Under the pieces are notes generated by a model. It saw nothing but the letters and a program-made list of their open reading frames with translations, made no database searches and was not told the DNA's origin. 64,000 nucleotides of DNA from NCBI RefSeq assembly GCF_022539315.1, contig NC_066316.1:60927994-60991993 (forward strand). The letters run 5' to 3'. Source of the stretch: Serinus canaria. Lineage: Eukaryota; Chordata; Aves; Passeriformes; Fringillidae. This document shows positions 1-13,600 of this stretch, one piece after another (position 1 is the first letter of the stretch; every line of letters begins with the position of its first letter). Made by a program: the position numbers and the translations under genes.

Positions 1-2903
1 GCAACATTTCATGTTATTGCACTTTGTTATATACTAAAAGTCTATACAGGCAGAATCTTGCCAATTTTCTGACAGGGAATTTTGAAAAGAGATTTCTCTG
101 AATTATAAATGTTTGGATTCATGCACTGCATTTTTTTCTCCTTAAACCTAGTATGGAAACACAGAGCCATGAAACATGCCTGTGAATATAATCATGCTTT
201 CCTGCAACTCCTTGGAATTCAGTCAGTTCACTGATCCTGCCTACTACCTAATAGATAGGAATGCTCTTTTATGGAACCTTGACTTTTCTCAAAGGTCCCA
301 CACTGCACACTCACCTATACACATTTAATCACAATCAGATTGAGGGGTTCTGATGCAAAATCTTGAAGAGATTCCCAGCAGACTTTGGGTCAGGTTTGAA
401 GGTTTTTGAAAGGATGCTTTAGCAAAATGGTAGGATTTCAGCAGAGCCACCACACCCAACAGGGACTGACTGGGGCTGGTTGCTGAGCATTGTGCTGTGC
501 TGTCCCATGAGTGTCCCTGGCCTCATGCTGTGAGGATGTACACACTGAAAAAGGCAGGTACATAGATAAGTTGTAAAGGCTGATTTCAGAGCTGATTTCA
601 GTCTAAACCTCTCAGTCAGTATGATGCCATTTTAACATCTGTAATAAAACTGGTCCTCTCCATGACATACACAAATAGGTCACGGCCTGTGAAATCGTCA
701 GAGCTGTCAAGGGAAAACCAAAGTATGAGGTTGATGCTGGAAAGAATGCGTAATTTACTGCACAATGGTCAGTGCAAGTTCTTTTTCCAAGCAGAGCTAA
801 CTCCCTAGAAGAAAATCTTTGTGGCTCCATAGGGCGTAATATGGTTGTTCCAGCACATTTCTAGTCACCCTGAGATGTTTTGCAAACAGCATGGTGTGCA
901 AGTTTTATCTCTGACCTTAGCAGTCCTGTGATGAAACTTAAAGCATGCATGGTCTCAAGCAAATATGTTGCTTACACAGGAAGCATGCCTGCACAGCAAG
1001 CAGTATAGTGCTGCATGCCTCATCTCCACAAGGATCAAGTCCACCTTTGGGAAACAGGCAGGAATGCGAAAAGACTGTTAAATTCATCTAAAATCTGTGT
1101 TGTCTGCTGAAGAGAGAGAGGTATGTGACATCTGGAACAGGAAGAGCTTAAAACAGGGGAATGGATGCCTTTTATACATATATATTTTTCCTGATATAAA
1201 GTATAAGTAAGCCTTTAGACATTTTTTACATACTCTTGAAAGTTGTGTAATCTACTCACACCAATCTCTAGCCTGCACAATACCTCAGTTATATTCCACT
1301 AAGGAAGATATAACTCCTGTGTAACACCTCCCACTAGCAATTTTTAGTGATGAGGGAACACAGGAACCATGCTATTATTGACTGCAAAGCCTTTTTCAGC
1401 TGTTGATACACAGCCCTCCAAAAGTCCAATCTAGGACTCTGTAAAGACCTACATCTCCCAAACTCTACAGAGATTTATGGTTCACAGGTCTTTGTCAATG
1501 ATTTTCCTAGGCTGGACACTGAAAGCTGAATGATCCTCATGCTGTGAGTCACGCTCTGCAGGAAACTTTTGTTGCTCTGTGCAACAAAATAAAAGCATAG
1601 AGGAAGAACTGTTTTTCATTTGGGCTCTGGAGAACCTTTTGAGCTGTGCATCAAAACATGGGTCCATGGAGCCTGGATGTGTAGTTTAGTGTCGTTTTCT
1701 ATTGCCAAATATCCCACATGTCATAGATTTCTCCTTACTCTATGGTCAAATGCTATGTCCCACACAAAACCAAAAGACATTGATTTCACCACGTTTTTGC
1801 AGCAAGCACTTCCCAGGTGCCCAGAAGATGGGATCTTGGAAAGAAACTACAGGGCATATACAGACTTTCTAAGGGGGGTGGTAATGCCTGGCTGAGCACA
1901 CCATGAACCCAATCAAATCACTCCCATTTGCAGATATGGAGCAGAACTGGTCCATGCCACTGCCCTGCCTGCCGCCTCCAGGGTCTTCCTCTGATCCTGC
2001 CATGCTTTCAGACCCGGCTGCCTCCCACAGGCATGCATTCCCTTTGGCCCTCAGTGCTCAGCCCAGGTTTCTGTTGCTCTGGAGCACAGGCAGAAGCTCC
2101 TCAAAATTCTCCACTACAAACATTCCAAGCTTGAAAATCAGCATGTTTTACCTACTTTACTGCCTTAGGCCAGTGTAGGATAAGGACCAAAATTATTACT
2201 TAATACTAAGGACAGTTTTAACCAATATAAGTAAGTGCACCTCTGAGGAATAGTCATTTGCTGCTTTGCTTTGACTATATTTAGTTTCCTCATTGGGACA
2301 AAGACATTCAACCACTGGGGTAACTTCTGCACTCAGTTATCACAGTGTAAAACCTGATTACCCCTTCAGCAAAAAGCAGTCATTTGAGCCTTACAAGGGC
2401 ATCGCTGAGAAGAGAATTCGACCACAATTTACAGTATTTCTCACAATACCAGCTGTACATTAGCCACAAAAACATCTCAGAGATGCCTGGATTAGTCTCA
2501 GTGGTAAATGAGAACAGGTAATCCCTTCTTTAGAGATGATTGTGTGGGACAGTTTACTCCCCTTCCATGAGAAACCTTCCTTAGGGCTCTTAACCAACTC
2601 CTGACTTAAGACTGTAGTTCTAATCCTTCCTACATGACTTTAGACCACAGTGAGTGCAAGCCAAGCCCAAATCTGTATATAGCAAGCCACAAAATTGTAC
2701 AGCAGAACACCACCAGTTTGCAGGCCAAAATGTGGGATGCCCATAGACCACCTGATTGCCTTCTGGAGTGCCCAACATAACAGGCAACAGAAGGGGCTGC
2801 AGCTCAAGGGGCTGGGTCAAGGAAGATGCTGAGACTACTTCTGCCTTCTCAGGGGAATATTTACAAGTGCTCCTGAGGAAAAGTGGGCTGAATTTCCTGG
2901 GAG
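1..2903. other. Unassigned noncoding sequence
   Basis: No gene or repeat family is recognised. The longest open frames are two neighbouring + strand frames of 91 codons each (1620-1895 and 1903-2178). Neither shows a domain, signal peptide or family resemblance, and such lengths are expected by chance. A slightly GC-richer patch lies around 1940-2100. The rest is AT-leaning, with a short TA-rich stretch near 1175-1200. Confidence 0.7.
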
Positions 2904-3032
2904 ATCAGCCTGGAAAGGACAAGGTTCCAGGGAGACCTTATAGCAGCCTGCTTGTTTCAGGGGTGTTGGACTAGATGACCTTTAAAAGCCCTTGGCAACC
3001 CAAACTATTCTGTAATTCTATCATTCTATGAT
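2904..3032 (+). mobile_element. CR1 LINE, 3'-terminal fragment
   Basis: The left part (about 2904-2948) resembles the end of the CR1 reverse-transcriptase ORF, with the typical CAGCCTGGA start and GGGAGACCTTATAGCAGCC. It then passes directly into the CR1 3' UTR signature TTGGACTAGATGACCTTTAAA (from about 2965) and ends in the degenerate octamer tail containing ATTCTATCATTCTATGAT, which is characteristic of avian CR1. The sequence usually found between these parts is missing, so the copy is 5' truncated and internally deleted. It is non-coding and dead. The strand is fixed by the tail lying at the right end. Confidence 0.88.
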
Positions 3033-4279
3033 ATATCAGCATAAAATGTTAGTCATCGTACCAAAAAATGTATACAGGCCTATTGTTATCTTGCGGTTAA
3101 AAATCACACAAATAGGGAAAATCACATCCATTTCAGTTATGATCTCATTTCTGTACATGCTGCATGGCCCTTCCCCAAGTACCCTGCTCATAGCAGCTGA
3201 CTGAATACACATGAAACAGAAGAATTTTCACCAAGTTTACAATCATATTTTCCACACAGATAAATTATTTGGTAGATCTACATCTGTATTACTGAACCAG
3301 AATACAAAACACTTGGGTCAATGTGTTTGTGGAAAAGCATGCAAACAGTGGCATAAGCCACTGATACTTTTATTTGAAGAAGCTGAAATTTTATATTTGA
3401 ATATGTTAAGCAGAAACCAAGTAAATACTTTAAATAAATTCTTCTTGGCTTCTTTATTCTTAAATGGAAGACTTTCCTTTAACCAAATAATATATATTGT
3501 CCCTGGTACAGCTAAAAAAGGGAGGTAATATACATACTTTAATCTTTTTTCTTGTAAGTCTGGCTGCTAATGCTCAAGAATGTAAGATAAAATGAATGAA
3601 AGCCTACCTTGGGAACCTTGAGTAAATTCCTTGCGCACCACACTGCCACTTTATTGCATAATTAAATTTATTGCAAAGGTACTTTATCTTCATTACACAT
3701 GACAACTTCACCTTTTCTTGCCTTGTAATCTTCTGTTTAAGTATTTAAATCCAGATATTCTTTCTTCTCCAGACTTATGTGCACATGCAGTTTAACAAAT
3801 TACAGAAATAATTTATCTGGGAAGAGTCAGGGTATATTTTTTACTCCACACCTTGTTCAGAGTTGCCAGATAGGCACAGTAAATGCAATGTGTAGCAGTC
3901 TGGCCCACGACTTACCCGTGTGAATGCTAAACCCACTGTGTGCTGTCCTGTGTCCCTCTGTGTGGTTACATGACACCATTGACTGCAACACCATGAAACC
4001 AAATAGAAGCCAGTTGCAATGTACCAAGTAGTCTTCAGCTATCACATACCAAGACAGACAGCACTGAATTGGAGAGCTCAGCAGTGATTTCTCTTTGAAA
4101 TCATCAGTGTGGTAGTCTAGCACTGTTCAAAGGCACCCAAGCTTGTGTTCTGGTTGATAAAGTGCAGCAGAAGTTGTAGGTCAGCTGCTCTTAGTGAGCA
4201 AAGAACTTAAGCCAGGGCCAGAGGACTATAGGAAATCACAGAAGGAAATTACTGTCTAGAATCCTATTTGTGTCTTTAA
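3033..4279. other. Unassigned AT-rich noncoding sequence
   Basis: No gene or repeat is recognised. A 105-codon + frame at 3211-3528 begins MKQKNFHQVYNHIF and resembles nothing I know. It lies in AT-rich sequence and is treated as chance. Confidence 0.65.
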
Positions 4280-4880
4280 TAGGATGACTGGAGAGGATGA
4301 AAGAGAGGCAGAAGCTGGAAAGTGGAAGATGCGTATATCTGGAAGAAGGGCAGGTGGAAGGAAGCTACAAGGAAAGAGTAGCCCAAGGCAGTGCTGCATG
4401 GAGGATAAAGCAAAGGGGCATATCCCACACAGGAGGAAACAGACCACTATGGCTGTCCTGAGGACAGGAGGGGAAAGGGATACAGATGGGCAGAAAGAAG
4501 GATGCAGATATCTGAGGGACATAAACATATGAGCAGCATAAAGCAATGCTCATTCTCTGAAATCTTCCTGGAGAGGACCTTGGAATTACAGACATCAGCT
4601 GAAAGGAGGAGTTCAAATTCAGAGCAGAGCAGGAGAGGCAAATAAACTGAAGGGTGAGTGTGAGGGGTGGAAAGAACAGAAAAATAAGGAACTGGCATCT
4701 CTGTTTAGAGGAGATGAGAAAGGAGCCCATGGAATGAGGTCTCTAATTGTGCTGGGGAAAGGGAAGGAGATTTGATGGAGATCAGGCAAGTGGGATCACG
4801 GTGATGAGCTGTGGGGAATGGTGATGGCAGAATTGGACACAGGGCTCAAAAGTAGTAAATGGGAAGAGTTGATGGAAAAA
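4280..4880. other. Purine-biased (G+A-rich on + strand) block
   Basis: For about 600 bases the + strand is roughly two thirds to three quarters purine; for example 46 of the 60 bases at 4321-4380 are A or G. The bias is irregular rather than a tandem repeat. It makes the minus strand appear open in several frames (up to 121 codons, rich in Ser, Pro, Leu and Phe). No repeat family or gene is recognised. This is reported as a compositional feature only. Confidence 0.6.
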
Positions 4881-5625
4881 TCTGAACCTGAAAACTAAAT
4901 GAGTTTTTGCTTAAAAACCTCATCATGTTAATCCACATGTGAGGAAGGCTGTTTATGTCCAACAGAGGAAAAACAAGGAAGAACAGTATCTCACCTCTTT
5001 CTTGTGACAGCTGCTCCTTGATAACTCCTCAAAGTTTTCTCATTTCACTGTTTTCATCATGTAGGTTACATAATATCATGCACTAACTGGACTTTCTCTG
5101 GCAAAGGTTCCAAATTTGAGCTTCAATAAATAGGTGCGGCAGAGCCCACAACCAATTTTTTTTCCCTGTGCTTTTCAAAAAGTTTACCTGGGGTCTTGTA
5201 GCTAAACAAAAAACATGTTCCATGGTCTGGATACCTTATCATCTAGGTGGGATTTGAATGGGAGTTCTGGTTTCAGGACAGTCATTCCTCCAAAGTATCA
5301 CACCACATTTTTCACATTTTCTGGACCAGATTTGAAGTCTGACTCTCAGTGGTATGCATATCAGTTTGAACCAGACCTGGGACATTTTTTGAATTTGCCT
5401 GACAGATTGTTGTGTTCCTCTCTTTTGTGAGAAGCAGCAAGTGGACCACAGGGAACAAGAGTACTGCTTGCACTGAAACACAGCCCTCTGACAGAATAAT
5501 TCCAGTTTGCTGAAATAAAAAAGGCACTTGGAGAGGTCTCAAGGAGAAAGGGACTCCTCAAACACTTGTGCCCCATTTGCAGACCAGTCCTTGTGTTCTG
5601 GGGGGAGAGATGGGTCACATGCTGT
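4881..5625. other. Unassigned noncoding sequence
   Basis: No gene or repeat is recognised. The overlapping short frames on both strands (up to 110 codons on the minus strand at 5361-5693) include the reverse complement of the adjacent poly(A) run, which encodes a poly-Phe stretch. They are not credible genes. Confidence 0.65.
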
Positions 5626-5646
5626 AAAAAAAAAAAAAAAAAAAAA
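5626..5646 (+). repeat. Poly(A) run of 21
   Basis: This is an uninterrupted run of 21 A. No recognisable retroposon body lies upstream, and no matching target-site duplication was found by eye. It is called a simple homopolymer rather than the tail of a processed pseudogene. Confidence 0.95.
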
Positions 5647-7100
5647 GGGTGAAAACTGGTTTCTTCTGCCCCATTTATGTCCCTTTCTGTCATATGATGT
5701 TCAGAGGGATCATGGTACCAATGGGGATTCCAACAGAGAACAGTGTCATTGCATTCCTTCTTCCACTGCCTCTAAAATGTGCTAAAATACATTGATGGCT
5801 TGCACCATGGTAAGATTAAAAATCACTATATATTTAGAACTGTTATACCTGAGATGCTAATGGTTTCTATTTCAAAGCACATTAAAACCTACAGCACTGA
5901 TGTTCCTGGCAGCCTGGACCTCTGCAAGCTCATATTACGTTTATAACTACAGCCTTTCTTTTGTTTCCTTTTTTGTATGGCATATGCATGATGTTTTATT
6001 TTTATGTTAGAGTTCAGGAAGCCTTTTAGTGAAGCCTGATGGCTAATTTTGGAGGACTGAAGACATCCAAACGTTAGGTACCCAACCACGCCAGCCACCT
6101 GCCACATCTACATGACACAAGCAGGGAGGTGGCATGCCGGGATTTGATACTTGCCTTTTGTAACCAGCATGTGAGAATCTGAAAGAACACCCACATGGCT
6201 CATGTGTGCAGGACATGTCTGCAGCTTCTCCTGGGCAGAAATGTCAGCTCTGTTTACCATTGTAGGTTCAAATATTGGTTATAATATCACGGTTGGTATT
6301 TCTACCTCTGAGATGAAGTCTGATCAGACCTTTAGTGGTTTCTAGTTGCAGCTGGTTTGTATTTCCCTACTCTTTCTCAAAGCCTTGGGAGAGGAGGGTG
6401 TGGGATTTGGTACAATACTCACCAGTTATAATAACGTTTATGTGAGAGGGGAGACATTTATTAATGTGCTACCACTGCAGCAGCACGTATGTGAACAGAA
6501 ACCCCAGCATGCCAGGAGCTGCATGAGTAGGTGTCTGACAACAGTGCCTGTCCCCAGGGAGCTCTCAGCCCAGCCATGCAAGAAGAAACTGCAGGAGAGA
6601 CCTAGGAAAAGTCTCTGTGTAGGTCACTGGGAGAGACTGGATCTGGGGAAGGCAAATCCATTTTCTTGGATCTTAAGTCACAGCACAAGTTTACTGTCAC
6701 TGGCCAAAGCCAACCAGTCCCTTAAAAACTCAAAGAAATTATTCTGTGGGAACATGAAAGAACACCACTTTTCTTTAAAGCAATTAAACTCCTATCTCTT
6801 TTAATTAACATTGTAGCTCAACTTCAAAATTAAATTGGTATCCTGAAATGACAAATTAAATTCACTTCTCTTACTGCTACTGAAAAAAAACATCTAGATT
6901 TTAGAAATGCCTACGTTTTCTCTTCATCTTTTTGAGTGGAGCAAGTCTATCAGTTCACAGTTGCATTAAAAAGCAGATAAATTTTATATTTGTCAAAAAT
7001 GCATTCAGAGAGGTCCACACATAGCCTTTCAGCTTCTGGATTAAAAGAAATGAAAGGAAACATTATGTTTAACTTGTTAAAATATATGGTATAGAATAAG
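5647..7100. other. Unassigned noncoding sequence
   Basis: No gene or repeat is recognised. The largest frame is 152 codons on the + strand (6346-6804). Its first residues, MQLVCISLLFLKALG, are hydrophobic and look superficially like a signal peptide, but the rest has no recognisable domain. A few frames of this size are expected by chance in a window this long. Confidence 0.65.
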
Positions 7101-7684
7101 AATCATGAAATGATAGAATGGTTTGAGTTGGAAGGGACCTTAAAGATCATCTGGTTCCAACACCCCTGCTCTAGGAAAGGACACCTGGCATTAAGACCTG
7201 GTTTCTCAGACCCCCATCCAACCTGGCCTAGAACACTTCCAGGGATGGGGCAACCTTCTGTGGGCAGCCAGTTCCAGTGTCTCATCACCCTCACAGTGAT
7301 GAATTTCTTCCTAATATCCAAAGTAAACCTACCTTCTTTCAGTTTAAAGCTATTCTCCATTGTCCTATCACTGCATGCCCTCACTCTCCAGCTCTCTTGC
7401 AGGCCCATAAAAGTATGGGAGCCTGCTACAAGGTCTCCCTGGAGCCTTCTCTCCCCTGGCTGAATAACCCCAACTCTCTCAGCCATTCTACATAGGAGAG
7501 GTGCTCCAGCCCTCTGATCATCTTCATGGCCCTGCTCTGGACATGGTCCAACAGGTCCACGTTCTTATGTTTGCATCTCCAGAGCTGGATGCAGCACTCC
7601 AGGTGTAGTCTCACAAGAGCAGAGCAAGAATAGCTTTCCCCAGACTGCTGGTCACAAGTCCTTTAATGCAGCCCAGGGCAGCAA
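7101..7684 (-). mobile_element. CR1 LINE, 5'-truncated copy with 3' end
   Basis: This is a classic avian CR1 read on the minus strand. The 3' end is at the left, with a degenerate CATAGAAT-type tail followed by the reverse complement of the 3' signature (GGTTTGAGTTGGAAGGGACC, from 7120). Moving right, the copy runs back through the 3' UTR into the C-terminal part of the reverse-transcriptase ORF. Minus-strand translation of 7426-7614 gives CR1-like residues including [19 protein letters not shown] and LRELGLFS. Similarity fades near 7684 in the usual GCAGCCCAG region. The RT core and everything upstream are absent, so the copy is 5' truncated and cannot move. Subfamily assignment needs a library search. 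Confidence 0.95.
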
Positions 7685-10600
7685 CTTTTCAAATGCTGGT
7701 ATTTTTCTAAAGGTGAACTAACCCACATTAAGTTACTGGAAATCAGCAACAGTTAGGATATTGAAGCCAGGAGGACAGGAAACAACCAGGAAAGTCCATT
7801 TTGTGAGAATTACCTTTAAGTAATTGAACAGTTTTAGGTCTTTAAGTAATTTTATTTGCGTAAGAGCAGAACAAAGCAATAGGTAACATTTTCCTGGTTT
7901 GGGAAGATATAGCAGGCAGGTAAACAGCTCCAAACACTTCCAATTGGACATATAGCATCCAGCTGTGTAAATAACTTATTCAGGTAAAAAGCAAACGGAG
8001 AAGCGTATGGAGAGTAGGTGCTGCCAGATTTTCAGTAAGTCAGGCATTGGACTGTCAGCACACCTGTACATGGGTAAGGCAGGGTCTGAAGAGACCCAGG
8101 GATTTAGGAGAGGAGAAGCTAGACTGTGGGGTGTGACTGGCTGATGGGCAGCTAGAGGGAAACTCTCAAAGGTCAAATGAGACTCTCAGTATGACTATGT
8201 TATCCTAAGTCTGCTGGGATTTCTGAATGCTTTAGCAAGGGTGAAAAATACCTTGCCACAGGGGTTAAAAGTGACATGGTTTGGTTTGGGAGCCAGCTCC
8301 CCATCTAGCCAATGCAGTGAAGCAATGTTATCTCTTTCTGCGCTCATAATATCGTATGCTATGTCTGTGTGCTGTTCTTCAAGCTTTCCCTTCTTGTGTG
8401 CTCCAGAAACAGCTGGTAGTTCTTATATATCTTAGCTAGAGGTAGATTTGGGAGTGTAAGTAGTAAGGATCAGTTGTAGGCAGTCCCCTTTGCAATGTGC
8501 TCTGCAAGAGCCAATGCACACATGCAGTGCTGCAGCTGTCCCACTCCCATGCAATAGTTAGTGGGCAGAAGTAGGCAATGGCTCCAGGAAAAAGCAGGGA
8601 TGAGCACGGAGATGCTGCTCCCAGTCTGTGTCCCTGAGTGGGCTCCTGTGGGTGGTGGTACACAGGGAAGGCTTCACAGAGCTGCTGTGGGACCTGGCTG
8701 TGTACAGCAGTGTGGGTTTGGGTGTGAAGCAGAGCATCCTTTTCAAACCCAAGGTTTCTTATTCACTGAGTATCATCCTTCACATGACACGCTCTTGACT
8801 GCCAAAAGCAATCTCAAATACCGCTGCTCACCCTCTCCCACTGGACAATGTTGGTAATCCAGTCAAACTCTCCCAGAAATGAGTGCATCATCAGACAGAT
8901 GATGGCAGGGCGGCAGCCTGCTCTGGGAGCAGTGGGGCTCCTGCAGTGCATGGGCTCAGGGGAGCCCAGCTCACTGGGAGAGCTGTTCATCTGGATCCTG
9001 TTCATCTTCCCTTCAAATAAGGGAATCTGAGGAGTTTGTCTCCGATTTCTCCAGTGACACCAAGTTATGTAAACACTCTTGCTGCCATTAACAGCTCGCC
9101 ATTTTTGCTGTTTGAAACATAATCACTTTGTATAACAATATGGACTGATTTGGGTATCCAGTCCAACACGCCCTGATTGCCTTCTGTCTAAACATTTTAG
9201 TGCTGTAAATTTATGGGGACTCTGCTGGCCTCTCTGAAAGACCTCTCAGAATCACAGCAGTTTATAATGATACCACAATGCAATTCAGCATTTCCAAGAA
9301 TTACTTTTGTTTTCTTTAGAACAGAAAGGGTTTTTTTTTTTAAGGGTGGGTTTTTTTCTGTTTCTGACCAAACAGAAATATTTCTAAGCTATTGTATTTT
9401 AAAATAAGCATTCTCTTTTTTTATTTTGTTTTGATTTGCTTCCCCTAAGTGTTGGCCTGACCCTCTGACTTCAGCAGGAGCCTGGGAAGGGTGTCTTAGT
9501 ACCTTGCTGAAAAGACTGCAAGCATCCTGCTCAGAGCTACATGACTGCCCAGCCAGGTCCTGCCACCGTGCCTCAAAACCCAGCCTCAGACACTGGGGAA
9601 TGTATGCCTTGGCAAACCTGAGCACAGAGGAAACTATCAAACATTCAGAGCAATTGTTGACAATTTCCAGTCACCACTAATTGCTTGGGGCTTTCTTGGA
9701 CCCCTGCCACATCTATACCTTTGTGTCCTTAATCACCACGCACCCTTTGGATATTATGTCACACCTGGGACATAGCATAATTTATCACTTGCAGACGGAT
9801 TAGCATCACAGCTCGCTTAGATAAATTTTACTTTAGCCTCAGTCCCAGAGGCCCTTCTTTTATAGCACAGTTTTATCCATTAAAATTATGACTTCCAAAA
9901 TTCTGTTGTATTTTATGGCTTCCATGAGATATTTATGACTGTTACTGTTTAAGTGGACATTTCTAGAGATTTACTGCAGAAATAATTCAGGCAAATAGCT
10001 CAGAAGAGGTACTGCCAATAGCTTACAACTTAGGTTTGGTGTTGTTTAAAGACATGTTGTTTCCAGTGTGCATGCAAGTATGGACCCTTAATGTATAATA
10101 CTGAAATGCCACTGAATATGTATTCAAAAAGCCCTTTCCATATGGACTACTTCTAGACAAAGTCCAAACACTTAGTTTTAATCTTCCAAACTCCCTCCTT
10201 CCCCAAAGCTGTTCATATTCTTTGCTTTTCTGCAAAGCGTGAGAGATGAAAGCAGAGGCCAATTAAAAAGCACTTGTAGAGTCAGGCACTTACACCAGCT
10301 CTGTGACAGGGGATATATGAGAGGTGTTTCTCTTTTCCTAGTTGCTTGGTTTGGTACTAATTGGGGTAATGCTATGGGTGGTCAGGGGCCCGAAGGACAG
10401 AGCTCAGGTTGCAGTTTGACAGAGCCAGTGAAGGCTTAACTTGCTGCAAGGGGAAAGTTGATCTCTGCCCCTTTGATCCCTTCAGGACTAGAACTGGTCC
10501 TCCATTCTATGCTGTGGAAAGTTTGAGGATTAGGAAAGTCCATGGCTTACAGCTCATCTCTGTGAGAAGTGACTGATGCTGTCAGGCAGCTCTGCAATAC

Positions 10601-13600
10601 ATTTCCCAGCCTTTTTCTCCTTGAGGTGAATGTGAAGGCTTTTACAGCACTGCAGCACAGGAGCAGGAGCACTCTCGTTATCATGCCGGCTTCCACGCTT
10701 CCAGCATGCTCCTATTTTAAAACCTTCAGCATCCTGATGAAATTGAGCCTTGGTGAAATTGAGCTGTTGGGCAGCTGAGAGGAACCCCATGGAAGGTCTC
10801 CAAGTGTCTCACTGTTAATGACACACCAACCAGGTGACAAATGTGCTGGGCTCCATGGGGCATGGAGCAGCAGGAGATTTTCACAAAGTGCCTCACTCCC
10901 ATGGATTTTAGGTAAAAATAACACATATCTAACTAGGCTTACAATGCACACTTTGAATTAGAAATCAGATTCCTAAAGACTTCTGAAATTCGACACAAAT
11001 TACTCTTCAAAACATACATCATCAATAATTTTCATGAATTAACTCAATGTGATTCAAGACAAAGCACCAAATCCCTCCCTGCAACATCACCAATGTATTA
11101 GTGTATCACCAATCATCAGTATTACCCCAATGAGTCAACTGGCATGTGTGAAAGGTGTGAATATGGCCCTCACAAATGCTGAAAGTAACTGATGCCAAGA
11201 GGATTTATCTGTTTGCAGCAGCAAATTCATACGAAGTGACAGGAGGAAGACAGCAAAGTTTAACTGTCAGTTAAAGGTAGCATGTCTTCATCTGTCTGGA
11301 AGAGAGGTAAGTGTAGCTGTGGGAAGATATCCTGACTGCACATAGAATCAGCTGCAGCTTACTAATGGCTCACTTTGGTCCTAGCATCCCTGCCTCTGTC
11401 AAGGAACTGCAGAGGTTGCTGCAGAAAGAGAAAAGGTTTAAATTAAAATAATGTGATTTAAGATTGATGTGGGTCTTGGACTGACCTTTACACATGGCAA
11501 ATTTCATCCTTTGAGTTTCTTTCCTCCCCTTTCCTCCCCTCTCTGCCCCCAAATATGCTCTTTTTCCCTTCACTGCTCTCCCCTGCTGAACTCACTCTAT
11601 AGAGTTTTGTAACAGAACTGAAAAAACAAGAAACAGACACACTATTGTGTGCTCAAGCTCATGCAGGACTCTAAAACTAATCTTTGTTCTGGCAAATCTC
11701 ATGCAGCATTGACTGCTTTGCTGGCTGCTTCATTCATCATATGGAAAATGCATTTTAGGGACTACCAATTACAAGAGCCAAACAGTGGCTTTGTCAGTAC
11801 TACATGGTAACCATTACCTTTGTAATTGCATGGTGACTGATGTTCAGTATGATGTAATGACAGGTTAAATAAATGCATACTAATTTGTTCTGCTAAAAGA
11901 AAAGAACGCCAGCACATTAACACAATTGAAAGTTATTTTATATGATTATACATGAAGTAAAGGTATGCATTTATCATAAAAATTGTGTGTAGCTGCTATG
12001 TTTCAACTTCTAAAAATTCTTTCTCACCTTTAGAATGCTTAGAGATGTATAATCTCTCTTCACCCTTGTTAACAGTGTTTGCAGAAGAAACATTTCAAAA
12101 TGTGTGAGATATGCTGATGTTGGAGTTCTTATAAAACCTGAAATACCTTCCTTCTTTCTTTGGTAAAATGTTATCTTAGAAATTTTTCTGTATTTATTGA
12201 AAAGTCAGTTATTAAATATAGTTTTATAACTACTGAAAGAAATGCGGGCCTAAATTTCAGACGGTATATGTTGCCATGTGTTGAAGAAAAAAGTATTAGA
12301 AAACTATTGTGAGGTCAATTATTAACAAAAATATACCTCATATAGTTGAAGAAAAAGATTTCTGAGAGACATCTTGATGTGAAAAATGTCAGTGAAACAT
12401 AATTGGGAGGCTGGGAATTATTCTAAGTGAAGTTTCATAGATAGAGAAATAGAAGCAAAATCAATGGTACAAAATAAAAAAAATAATTACCACAATTGGG
12501 AGTAAAACTTGGAGGAGTTTTTTAGTTCTGTGCAGAGAGCAGTAACTCAGGAAACCAAATGATGGGCACAGGAGTTACCCTGAGCCAGAAAGACCAAGCT
12601 GTCACAAAACAGGTTCCCTCTGTATCTATATTTCAGTTTGGATATTTGGCTTGATTTTCCTCTTAGGTTGTCAAAAGCCCAGAATTCCCAGCTCACAACC
12701 TGTAGATAGGACTGCCTCTGCCACAGCATTAAAATGGCAGGAAAGGTCAGAGTTACTGTTGTCTTGCTTCAGATTTAGCAGGTTCAGAGGAGAAGGAAAT
12801 TGGGCAATTGGAAAACTTTTGTGCCAGGAAAATCCATGCCTGAAATCTTTTAGATCCTTTCCCCCCCACAATTTCTTACCTTTTCCCCACATTTTAAATT
12901 CACCTTCCAAATCTTTCTTTTCTCTCTAAAATTGACGTGTCTTTCTTCCTGCTTTCCAAATTACCACTCTCCTAAGGATTTTAACATTTCATGCTCTTTC
13001 TATAGGATGTCTTCTCTTTCCTTGATATAGCCTGGTCTTTGCAATTCACAGACCTTTCATGCTACCAACAAATTCTGGGGCAAGTAAAAGTTTATAGAGG
13101 AAAAATATTACTTTTCACTATGTGAAGAAATTCAAAATCATCTAGAGTTGTAATTTAGCATTCAAGTATTCAGTATGCAAATCTTCTGTGGAAATTTCTT
13201 GCTGGCAAATACAGTGATCTTAGGGACTGTTTCCACTAGTTGTGGTCATAATTCCAATAGCAGTTTTCTAATACAGGTGAGGTGTTGACTAGATACAATT
13301 CCTACACACACAGACAAAGAATGGCTCAGGCTTTGACAATGGTTGGATGTCTTTCCTTTCTGGTTGGAAGTCAGCAATAATCCCATTTTGGCAGAAAGAG
13401 TGCCCAAACTTAGAAGTTATATTCCTGTTGTAGCCTTATCTTATACATTACAGAGGTAAGCTTTATTATTTCAGGCTGGATACATAAAAGTGAGGAGACT
13501 AAATGTGGTTTTATGCCAAATTAAGGAACAGAAGTCATAGAAAAAAATGTAAAAGTATTCTGACTGTGTTTCTTGCCTTCATGGCAAACACAATGAAACT

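Noticed and set aside
5361..5693. 110-codon minus frame with a poly-Phe segment
   Set aside because: The poly-Phe is encoded by the complement of the 21-A run, with no other recognisable content.
6346..6804. 152-codon + frame with a signal-peptide-like start
   Set aside because: A hydrophobic N-terminus alone is weak evidence, the remainder has no family resemblance, and a few such frames are expected by chance.
7103..7486. 127-codon minus frame as a host gene
   Set aside because: It is the C-terminal and 3' UTR part of the CR1 copy, not a host gene.
9001..9080. Possible extra CR1 RT fragment (GACACCAAGTTATGT resembles the segment after the catalytic motif)
   Set aside because: The similarity is limited to about 11-15 bases and flanking sequence does not continue the CR1 pattern.
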